A DNA stretch of 64,000 nt from Gammaproteobacteria bacterium. GTDB taxonomy: Bacteria > Pseudomonadota > Gammaproteobacteria > SZUA-140. The notes under the pieces were generated by a model. That model searched no databases, was not told the origin of the DNA, and saw only the letters and a list, made by a program, of their open reading frames with translations. Of the stretch, positions 57,577 through 64,000 are shown one piece after another. The stretch is taken from assembly GCA_016712635.1 (NCBI GenBank), contig JADJQS010000001.1, positions 408,001 through 472,000 on the forward strand, given 5' to 3'. How positions within the stretch are numbered: the stretch's first letter is position 1; each line of letters begins with the position of its first letter. The position numbers were made by a program, and so were the translations under genes.

Positions 57577-58443
57577 CTATCCCGGCCCGGTATCCGATTC
57601 TTTTTCTCGCAGCCTCAGCGCCGCCTCATAGAGGCGGTTCCGGTTGACGCCCGTCAGTTTCGCCGCCAGCGTTACCGCCTGCTTGAGGGGCAGTTCCCCC
57701 AGGAGGATGCCCAAGGCGTCTTCCCCCGCCCTGGCATCGGACTCGGGCGCCGCCTCCGCGCCCCGCACCACGATGACGATCTCGCCCTTCTGCTGCATGG
57801 GGTCGGCGCGCACCCAGTCGAGCAGTTCCGCCATACGGGTCAGGCGCGCGGTCTCATACAGTTTCGTCAGCTCCCGCACATAGGTCACCTCGCGATCGGC
57901 ACCGAACACCTGCACCATCGCCTCGAGCGTGTCCACCACGCGATGCGGGGCCTCAAAAAACACCAGGGTCCGGCTCTCGTGGCGCAGGATTTCCAGCCTC
58001 TGCAGGCAGGCCGCCGGTTTCGCGGGCAGGAAACCCTCGAACACGAACCGTTCGGCCGACTGCCCGGAGATGGACAGCGCCGCGATTACGGCGCTCGGGC
58101 CGGGGACCGAAACGACGCGGCAGCGCGCCTCGTGCGCGGCACGCACCAGGTGATAACCCGGATCGCTGACGACCGGGGTACCGGCGTCGCTCACCAGGGC
58201 GAGCGTCTGCGCTGCGCGCAACCGCTCCACCAGCTGCTCCACCTGGGCGCGCTCGTTGTGTTCATGCAAGGCTACGATCGGCCTGTCGATGCCGAAATGG
58301 CGCAATAGCTGACGGCTGTGCCGCGTATCCTCGGCCGCCACCACGTCCACACCGGACAGTATCTCATGCGCGCGCGCGCTCAGGTCTCCGAGGTTTCCGA
58401 TGGGTGTCGCCACCACATAAAGTGTGCCCTTAGCAATTGACAC
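57577..58443 (-). CDS. rsmI: 16S rRNA (cytidine1402-2'-O)-methyltransferase
   Basis: A 288-residue tetrapyrrole-methylase-fold enzyme. TLYVVATPIGNLGD, AEDTRHSRQLL, LVSDAGTPVVSDPG and VPGPSAVIAAL are family signatures. It methylates the ribose of C1402. The start is GTG 58443 preceded by GAGGGCGGG. It is divergent from lpoA, the order seen in enterics and Pseudomonas, and its start region nearly overlaps the lpoA leader. Confidence 0.95.
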   Translation of the reverse strand: MSIAKGTLYVVATPIGNLGDLSARAHEILSGVDVVAAEDTRHSRQLLRHFGIDRPIVALHEHNERAQVEQLVERLRAAQTLALVSDAGTPVVSDPGYHLVRAAHEARCRVVSVPGPSAVIAALSISGQSAERFVFEGFLPAKPAACLQRLEILRHESRTLVFFEAPHRVVDTLEAMVQVFGADREVTYVRELTKLYETARLTRMAELLDWVRADPMQQKGEIVIVVRGAEAAPESDARAGEDALGILLGELPLKQAVTLAAKLTGVNRNRLYEAALRLREKESDTGPG

Positions 58444-58505
58444 TGCCCGCCCTCATCGAGATACTTGTTGCTCCCTCACGCTTGAATCTTCCATTCGCTG
58501 ATCGC

Positions 58506-60371
58506 ATGCGCCGCCCCCCTGTACTGCCCCGTCTTGCACCCGTGATCATAGCACTCGCCCTTGCGGGGTGTGCTCTGGATACGCAGAGAAGCGGCGCGAG
58601 TCCGGAGGAACACGGTGCGCTGCAACGGGCCCAGCGCGCCGAACAGGCCGGCGATTACGAGACGGCGGCGCGGGAGTACACCGTGCTGGCAGCACAGTTC
58701 TCCGAACTGAAGCGCCCGGCCTACCTCCTGCGCGCGGCGGGCGCGCTGCTGCGCGGCAACCACATCGATCAGGCGCGACGTGCGATCGAGGCGATTGATG
58801 CCGGCACGCTGAATCCCCACCAGCGCGTACAGCATCGGGTCTTCGCTGCGCGCATCGCGCTGGCGGACAACAGGCCGCAGGAGGCGCTCAAACTGCTGCA
58901 GACAGAGGCCCCCGCAGACACCTCCGCCAGCGTGCGCTCCGAGCTGCACGAGCTGCGCGCCGACGCTTACCAGCGCCTCGGCAGGCTCGCCGAGTCGGCG
59001 TATCAGCGCGTCCTGCGCGAACCCTACATCGATCGAGACGAGCGGGAGGCATTCGCCCGCAACCAGCAGGCCATCTGGCAATCCCTGATCCGCATGCCGC
59101 TCGAAGCCCTGAAAGCAATCCGGACCGAACCGGCTCCTGACGTCTTCAGCGGATGGGTCCAGCTGGCCAAGATCGCCAAATCAACCCCGCCGTCCAATGT
59201 ATCCGCGCAGGTCAGCCACTGGCAGACACTCTATCCGCAACATCCGGCGGCGCGCGAGATCATCGAGCTGCTGCTGGCCCGCGAGCAACAGGAAACCCGG
59301 CGTCCCGCCCGGATCGCACTGCTCCTGCCGCTGAGCGGCGCCGTGAAAGAGACCGCGGAGGCGCTGCGCGACGGATTTCTCGCCGCCCACTATCAGCGCG
59401 ACAACCCCGACTACACACCGACCATTCACGTCTACAACTCCGGACCGGAGCCGGATGACGCCGTACACGCCTACAGCAAGGCGGTGGAGGACGGCAGCGA
59501 TTTCGTGGTCGGCCCCCTGATCAAGCAGTCCGTCAACCAGATCATACGCAACGGCCGCTTCCCGGTACCCACCCTGACCCTGAATTACGCCGATACGGAC
59601 CGCCCGGCGGGAGACCGCCTGTTCCAGTTCGGCCTGGCGCCGGAGGACGAGGCGCGCCAGGTCTCGGAACGGGCCTGGCTTGACGGGCACAACCACGCCC
59701 TCGCGATCGTCCCGGAAGGTGAATGGGGCGATCGCGTGCTGCAGTCCTTCACGGACGACTGGCAGCAGCATGGGGGCGTGCTGCTGGAGGTGCAGCGCTA
59801 TCCGGCGGACAACAACGATTTTTCAGACCAGATCGAACCTCTGCTCGATCTTGACGAGAGCGTAAGCCGGCGCCACAGCCTGGAAAAGCTGCTGCAGCAG
59901 ACGCTGAAATTCGAGCCGCGCCGGCGCCAGGACGCCGATGTCGTCTTCATGGCGGCATTTCCCCGCCAGGGACGCCTGATCCGGCCGCAGCTGAAATTCC
60001 ACTACGCGGGGGATCTCGCGGTATACAGCACCTCGCACGTCTTTACCGGCGTGCGCAACCAGAATGCGGATCGCGACATGGACGATGTGATCTTCTGCGA
60101 CCTCCCGTGGGTGCTCGCCGAGGATGGCGGAAATACCCTCAAGGCCAAGGCTGCCCGCCTGTGGCCTGACAGCTTTCAGCAATACACCCGTTTCTACGCT
60201 CTGGGCGTCGATGCCTATAACATCATTCCGCATCTCGACAACCTGAGACAGTACCGATATGAACAGTACAGCGGCGTAACAGGCATGCTGCAGCTCAGCG
60301 AAACCAACCGCCTGTACCGGCAGTTGCAGTGGGCGCGCTTCGGCAACGGGCTGCCCAGGCCTTATAACTGA
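58506..60371 (+). CDS. lpoA: penicillin-binding protein activator LpoA
   Basis: A 621-residue outer-membrane lipoprotein. ATG 58506 gives a type II signal peptide with lipobox LAGC near residue 23. The N-terminal half is TPR-like (EQAGDYETAAREYTVLAAQ, split by repeats). The C-terminal half is a periplasmic-binding-protein fold (RIALLLPLSGAVKETAEALRDGF, as IALLLPLSG and EALRDGF). LpoA reaches through the peptidoglycan to activate PBP1A. It is followed by yraN and a DolP-like gene. Confidence 0.93.
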   Translation: MRRPPVLPRLAPVIIALALAGCALDTQRSGASPEEHGALQRAQRAEQAGDYETAAREYTVLAAQFSELKRPAYLLRAAGALLRGNHIDQARRAIEAIDAGTLNPHQRVQHRVFAARIALADNRPQEALKLLQTEAPADTSASVRSELHELRADAYQRLGRLAESAYQRVLREPYIDRDEREAFARNQQAIWQSLIRMPLEALKAIRTEPAPDVFSGWVQLAKIAKSTPPSNVSAQVSHWQTLYPQHPAAREIIELLLAREQQETRRPARIALLLPLSGAVKETAEALRDGFLAAHYQRDNPDYTPTIHVYNSGPEPDDAVHAYSKAVEDGSDFVVGPLIKQSVNQIIRNGRFPVPTLTLNYADTDRPAGDRLFQFGLAPEDEARQVSERAWLDGHNHALAIVPEGEWGDRVLQSFTDDWQQHGGVLLEVQRYPADNNDFSDQIEPLLDLDESVSRRHSLEKLLQQTLKFEPRRRQDADVVFMAAFPRQGRLIRPQLKFHYAGDLAVYSTSHVFTGVRNQNADRDMDDVIFCDLPWVLAEDGGNTLKAKAARLWPDSFQQYTRFYALGVDAYNIIPHLDNLRQYRYEQYSGVTGMLQLSETNRLYRQLQWARFGNGLPRPYN

Positions 60372-60389
60372 ACCGTCGGCAACGCGCAT

Positions 60390-60770
60390 ATGAGGCCGGC
60401 CAGCGACCGATCCGACGCGCACACTCTCGGCCGACGGGCCGAGGAGGCCGCCTGCCGCTACCTGCTCGACCGGGGCCTGACGCTGCTGGAACGGAACTAC
60501 CGCCACCGCCGCGGTGAGATCGACCTGATCATGCTGGAGAAAACCTGTATCGTATTCGTAGAGGTGCGCTGCCGCAGCAGCGCACGCTATGGCAGCGCGC
60601 TGGAGAGCGTAGATCGGCGGAAACAGGAGAAACTGATCGTCGCGGCCCGGCAATACCTGCAGACCCACGCGCACGCAGCAAAACATTCCGCGCGCTTTGA
60701 TGTCATATCCGTCGTGCCAGACGGGGAACGCGCGGCCATTCAATGGGTCAAGGATGCATTCGGCGCCTGA
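60390..60770 (+). CDS. yraN: UPF0102 protein YraN
   Basis: A 126-residue predicted PD-(D/E)XK nuclease-like protein. LGRRAEEAACRYL, GEIDLIM and FVEVRCRSSARYG form the family core; the D/E-x-K lysine position is an arginine (EVR), common in this family. It lies between lpoA and the BON lipoprotein. Its function is unknown, possibly DNA processing. Confidence 0.92.
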   Translation: MRPASDRSDAHTLGRRAEEAACRYLLDRGLTLLERNYRHRRGEIDLIMLEKTCIVFVEVRCRSSARYGSALESVDRRKQEKLIVAARQYLQTHAHAAKHSARFDVISVVPDGERAAIQWVKDAFGA

Positions 60771-60808
60771 AGGCGATTATGATTCAACGCACAGAGGAAC
60801 GCAGCACT

Positions 60809-61387
60809 ATGACACGCAACTGGTTGACACTGTTCGTGGTCGCGCTCGCGCTCGGCCCGAGTGCCGGCTGCGTCGCGCCCGTACTCGTGGCGGGGGCGGC
60901 GGCCGGGGCCTCCATCGCCACCGACAAGCGCACGACGGCCGCCGTGCTCGACGACCAGGCGATCGAACTCAAGGCCGGCGGCGAGATCAACGCGGACGAC
61001 ACGCTGAAGGATGCCCATATCTCCGTCACGAGTTACAACCGGGTCGTACTGCTGACCGGACAGGTACCGTCGCAGGCGACGCGCGAACGCGTGATCACCC
61101 ACGTCAATACCGTGGACAAGGTGCGCAGGATTCACGACGAGCTGGCAATCGGTCCGGCCATATCCATGAAACAGCGCGGCATCGATTCCCTGACCACCGC
61201 CAAGGTCAAAAGCCGCCTCCTCGGCGAGCAGGGATTGCCCTCCGTCCACACCAAGGTGGTCACCGATAACAACGTGGTCTATCTGATGGGCATGGCCAGG
61301 CGCAACGACGCCCAGTACTTCGCGCGAATCGTTCAGCAGGTCGACGGCGTCGAGCGTGTCGTGCTGGTGGTCGAGTACCTCGACTAA
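60809..61387 (+). CDS. dolP: DolP/YraP-like BON-domain lipoprotein
   Basis: A 192-residue exported protein. The signal peptide (LTLFVVALALGPSAGC) ends at a probable lipid-attached Cys21, though the -3 lipobox residue is Ser. Two BON domains follow, each with a VLLTGQV / VVYLMGMA-type strand. In E. coli, DolP binds anionic phospholipid at the outer membrane and supports envelope integrity. ATG 60809 has AGAGGAACG upstream. The diaA gene that usually sits between yraN and dolP is missing. Confidence 0.87.
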   Translation: MTRNWLTLFVVALALGPSAGCVAPVLVAGAAAGASIATDKRTTAAVLDDQAIELKAGGEINADDTLKDAHISVTSYNRVVLLTGQVPSQATRERVITHVNTVDKVRRIHDELAIGPAISMKQRGIDSLTTAKVKSRLLGEQGLPSVHTKVVTDNNVVYLMGMARRNDAQYFARIVQQVDGVERVVLVVEYLD

Positions 61388-61391
61388 GAGG

Positions 61392-62795
61392 ATGATCGAC
61401 GCGGGGTTCATCAGCGAACTCGGCCGCATCGTCGGAGACCGCAACGTACTGCGCGACCCCGCCGACTGCTGGCCCTACGGATACGACAACAGCCGCCGCC
61501 ACAATCCGCCCGAGGCCGTCGCCTTTCCCACCGCGCATGATCAGGTACGCGACGTCCTGCGCCTGTGCAACCGGGCGGGCGTCTGCGTCGTGCCGCGCGG
61601 TCGCGGCACCGGTACCACCGGTGCCACGGTACCGACACGCGGAGGCCTGGTGCTGTCATTCGAACGCATGAACCGCATCCTGCGCGTCGCTCCCGAGGAC
61701 CGCCTGATGGTGGTCGAGCCGGGCGCGACCAACCAGGCGGTGCAGGATGCCGCCGCGGCGGCCGGCTTCTTCTGGCCGCCGGATCCCACCAGCGCGGCCT
61801 ACTGCACGATCGGCGGAAACCTCGCCTACAATTCCGCCGGACCGCGGAGCGTAAAGTACGGCACGCCGCGCGAAAACGTGCTCGGCCTGCGCGCGGTGAC
61901 CGGGGCCGGAGAGGAGATCCGGACCGGGGTCTCCACCAGCAAGGGTGTGGTGGGTTACGACCTGACCCGGCTGCTGATCGGATCGGAAGGCACCCTCGCC
62001 GTGATCACCGAAGCGACCCTGAAACTGACACCGCTCGCCGAGGCCCGCCGCACCATGCAAGCCGTGTACGATTCCATCCACGCGGCGGCGCGGGCGGTTT
62101 CGCGCATCATGGCGCAGCCGGTCACGCCCTGCGCGCTGGAATTCATGGACGCGCGCGCCATCGAGATGATCCGTGACTATTCCAGCGCCGATCTGCCGGC
62201 CGGCGCGGGCGCAATGCTGATGATCGAGACGGACGGCCCGGCGGTGGCGATGGATGCGGCGGTCGATGCGATCCGCGCGGCCTGCACGCTGCCGGGCCTG
62301 GTCGACTTCAAGGCAGCGGCCGGCGCGGCCGAGACGGCGGAACTGTGGACCACGCGTAAGGCGCTGTCCCCTGCCCTGCGCAAGGTCGCCCCCAAGAAGA
62401 TCAACGAAGACGTCGTGGTGCCGGTCTCCCGCATCCCGCAGCTCATCGCCGGCCTGGAGCGTCTGTCGGCCGAATTCGGCGTGACCATCGTGAACTTCGG
62501 CCACGCCGGCAACGGCAATATCCACGTCAACCTGCTCGTCGACCCGGACGATCCGCGCCAGATGAGCCAGGCCCATGCCTGCCTGTCGCGGCTGTTCGAC
62601 CTGGTGCTGGAACTCGACGGCACCCTCTCGGGCGAACACGGGGTGGGGCTGGAGAAACGCGATTACGTCGGACGCGAGATCGACCCGGTCACACTGGATC
62701 TGATGCGACGTGTGAAACGGGAATTCGATCCGCGCGGGATACTCAATCCGGACAAGATGTTTCCGCTGCAGAACGAACGACCGGTGACCCCGTAG
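61392..62795 (+). CDS. FAD-linked oxidase, D-lactate/glycolate dehydrogenase type
   Basis: A 467-residue flavoprotein of the GlcD/DLD family. The PCMH-type FAD domain contains VVPRGRGTGTTGATVP, WPPDPTSAAYCTIGGNLAYNSAG (as DPTSAAYCTIGG) and IGSEGTLAVITEATL. The C-terminal FAD-oxidase domain has FGHAGNGNIHVN and SGEHGVGLEKR with substrate histidines. It oxidises a 2-hydroxy acid, but substrate and electron acceptor cannot be fixed. ATG 61392 lies 5 bp after the DolP-like stop with AAGAGG before it, so both may share a transcript. No glcE or glcF follows. Confidence 0.88.
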   Translation: MIDAGFISELGRIVGDRNVLRDPADCWPYGYDNSRRHNPPEAVAFPTAHDQVRDVLRLCNRAGVCVVPRGRGTGTTGATVPTRGGLVLSFERMNRILRVAPEDRLMVVEPGATNQAVQDAAAAAGFFWPPDPTSAAYCTIGGNLAYNSAGPRSVKYGTPRENVLGLRAVTGAGEEIRTGVSTSKGVVGYDLTRLLIGSEGTLAVITEATLKLTPLAEARRTMQAVYDSIHAAARAVSRIMAQPVTPCALEFMDARAIEMIRDYSSADLPAGAGAMLMIETDGPAVAMDAAVDAIRAACTLPGLVDFKAAAGAAETAELWTTRKALSPALRKVAPKKINEDVVVPVSRIPQLIAGLERLSAEFGVTIVNFGHAGNGNIHVNLLVDPDDPRQMSQAHACLSRLFDLVLELDGTLSGEHGVGLEKRDYVGREIDPVTLDLMRRVKREFDPRGILNPDKMFPLQNERPVTP

Positions 62796-62856
62796 ACAAG
62801 CCCAGTGGAACCGCAGGGATGTCAGCCGTGCCGAACCTGTCCGCCTCTTCCCCCGG

Positions 62857-63258
62857 TCACTTCACCACCTGCAGCCGCGGCTTGCCCGGCTTGGGCGTGC
62901 CGGCAGGCGGCTGCGGAGGGGGAGCATCGCCGCCGCCGTTGTCGTCCTGTCCGAACACCATGCCCTTGCCGTTCTCCTTCGCGTAGATCGCCAGCACGGC
63001 AGCTACCGGGATGACGATCTCCTGGCTGCGCCCGCCGAAGCGTGCCTGGAACATGACCCAGTCGTTGTCCTGGTGGTAATCACTCACAGCGCGCGCGCTG
63101 ATGTTCAGGATGATCTTGCCGTTCTCGATATATTGTTCAGGGACGCGCGTCCCCGGAAAACCGGAGTTCACCAGCAGGTGCGGAGTCATGCCGTTGTCGA
63201 CAATCCACTGATGGATGGCGCGCAGGATATAGGGCCGGCTGGAGGTCATGGCGGTCAT
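62857..63258 (-). CDS. sspB: ClpXP adaptor SspB
   Basis: A 133-residue stringent starvation protein B. The folded part (RPYILRAIHQWIVDNGMTPHLLV, then ILNISARAV and RFGGRSQEIVIPV) binds ssrA tags; a flexible proline/glycine-rich linker leads to the C-terminal KPRLQVVK peptide that docks on ClpX. ATG 63258 or 63249 may be the start. It lies 27 bp after sspA. Confidence 0.95.
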   Translation of the reverse strand: MTAMTSSRPYILRAIHQWIVDNGMTPHLLVNSGFPGTRVPEQYIENGKIILNISARAVSDYHQDNDWVMFQARFGGRSQEIVIPVAAVLAIYAKENGKGMVFGQDDNGGGDAPPPQPPAGTPKPGKPRLQVVK

Positions 63259-63285
63259 GGTGGAGGCCAGGGCGACGGAACCGCG

Positions 63286-63912
63286 CTATTTGACGAATTC
63301 CTGCTCGACCTCGGTCAGGCTCGCCATGAAAGAATCGCGCTTGAAGATGCGCTCCGCGTAGCGCAGCACGGGCTTTGCCTGGACCGGCATCTCCACGCCG
63401 TAATGCGGCAGGCGCCACAGGATCGGGCCGATGCTGCATTCGATCAGACCGAACTCGTCGCTCATGAAATAAGGCTTCTTGAGCAGCATCGGCGCCAGCA
63501 TGGTCAGGTCGTCGCGCAGTGTCTTGCGCGCCTTTTCCGCCCTGTCGCGGTCGCTGCCGGTGAGGTCGGCGATCATGCTGTACCAGTCAACGTCGATGCG
63601 GTGCAGCATCATGCGCGTGCGCGCGCGCGACACCGGATCCACCGGCATCAGGGGCGGGTGCGGAAAACGCTCGTCGAGATACTCCATTATGATAAGCGAG
63701 TCGTACAGCACGAGGTCACGGTCCACCAGCGTTGGAACCGTGTTGTACGCATTGATGTCGATCAGATCTTCCGGCGGATTGTTGATATCAACATCGACGA
63801 CGTCGGCGGAAATACCTTTTTCGGAGAGAACGATGCGGACGCGGTGACTGAGCGGGCAGTCCGCCCGCGAATAGAGGGTCATCACGGGTCTGCGCGCGGC
63901 TGATATCGCCAT
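63286..63912 (-). CDS. sspA: stringent starvation protein A
   Basis: A 208-residue glutathione-transferase-fold protein that binds RNA polymerase under starvation and acid stress. The thioredoxin-like start (MTLYSRADCPLSHRVRIVL), DINNPPEDL, NTVPTLVDRDLVLYDS (as VPTLVDRD) and the all-helical second domain are intact. The PHP surface motif of E. coli SspA reads FPHPPLMP here. ATG 63912 follows GGGGAGA. It is the first gene of the sspAB pair; upstream sequence runs off the window. Confidence 0.95.
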   Translation of the reverse strand: MAISAARRPVMTLYSRADCPLSHRVRIVLSEKGISADVVDVDINNPPEDLIDINAYNTVPTLVDRDLVLYDSLIIMEYLDERFPHPPLMPVDPVSRARTRMMLHRIDVDWYSMIADLTGSDRDRAEKARKTLRDDLTMLAPMLLKKPYFMSDEFGLIECSIGPILWRLPHYGVEMPVQAKPVLRYAERIFKRDSFMASLTEVEQEFVK

Positions 63913-64000
63913 TAAGATAGATCTCCCCAATATGATTTACGCGGTAGAACCGACCGGCCAAATATAGCACAGACGCCGGAGGGCCGTCACAAAACCGACG

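Noticed and set aside
57153..57647. Plus-strand open frame over the RNase P RNA
   Set aside because: It lies antisense to rnpB, whose conserved signatures explain the sequence. The translation has no family features.

Overview
This 64 kb window is a GC-rich gammaproteobacterial chromosome segment made almost entirely of conserved core gene blocks. Lipid A synthesis (LpxC), meso-diaminopimelate peptidoglycan enzymes, LpoA and SspAB place it in a Gram-negative gammaproteobacterium. The order of the blocks (comF/bioBFHCD; ftsY-ftsE-ftsX-rpoH; two M16 peptidases-rsmD-coaD-ferredoxin-ggt; xthA...pyrE...argB-algC-dut-coaBC/radC-rpmBG; argJ-secA-M23-dciA-lpxC-dcw cluster; rnpB-rsmI/lpoA-yraN-dolP; sspBA) resembles Pseudomonas and deep-branching purple-sulfur/sulfur-oxidiser relatives more than enterics. 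The genus cannot be fixed from the sequence alone.

Layout. 1-2764 (minus strand): a Nudix-ThiE fusion cut by the window edge, a small conserved protein, a YfaZ-type outer membrane protein and ComF. 2781-7471 (plus): a tightly overlapping biotin operon bioB-F-H-C-D. 7526-11320 (minus): ftsY-ftsE-ftsX-rpoH, with a CIRCE-like HrcA operator in front of rpoH. 11383-17441 (plus): a catalytic/non-catalytic M16 peptidase pair, rsmD, coaD, a 2[4Fe-4S] ferredoxin and gamma-glutamyltransferase. 17457-18230 (minus): exonuclease III/Crc homologue. 18922-21372 (plus): an unusual three-gene unit led by a ParA-type ATPase carrying a C-terminal glycogen-binding (CBM48/AMPK-beta) domain. 21467-24227: pyrE, REP-like repeats, an AT-rich patch, a TauE-family permease and a DUF4124 coiled-coil protein. 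24241-29376 (minus): argB, a frameshifted membrane-anchored AlgC-type mutase, dut, coaBC. 29524-30732 (plus): radC, rpmB, rpmG. 30808-37176 (minus): fatty-acid desaturase, argJ, secA, an M23 peptidase; dciA lies opposite. 37746-56698 (minus): lpxC and the complete division/cell-wall cluster mraZ-rsmH-ftsL-ftsI-murE-murF-mraY-murD-ftsW-murG-murC-murB-ddlB-ftsQ-ftsA-ftsZ. 57061-57462: RNase P RNA. 57577-63912: rsmI, lpoA, yraN, a DolP-like lipoprotein, an FAD-linked oxidase, sspB and sspA.

The genes act mainly in cell envelope synthesis and division (dcw, ftsEX, secA, lpxC, lpoA), translation (rpmBG, rsmD, rsmH, rsmI, rnpB), cofactor synthesis (biotin, coenzyme A) and stress or proteolysis control (rpoH, sspAB). 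The most unusual content is the ParA-CBM48 cluster, placed between xthA and pyrE, genes that are close neighbours in Pseudomonas. It suggests a ParA/McdA-like system for positioning a glycogen-type cargo. The second notable item is rpoH control by a CIRCE operator overlapping a possible sigma-E promoter. No CRISPR array, tRNA, rRNA operon, prophage or intact insertion sequence was seen.
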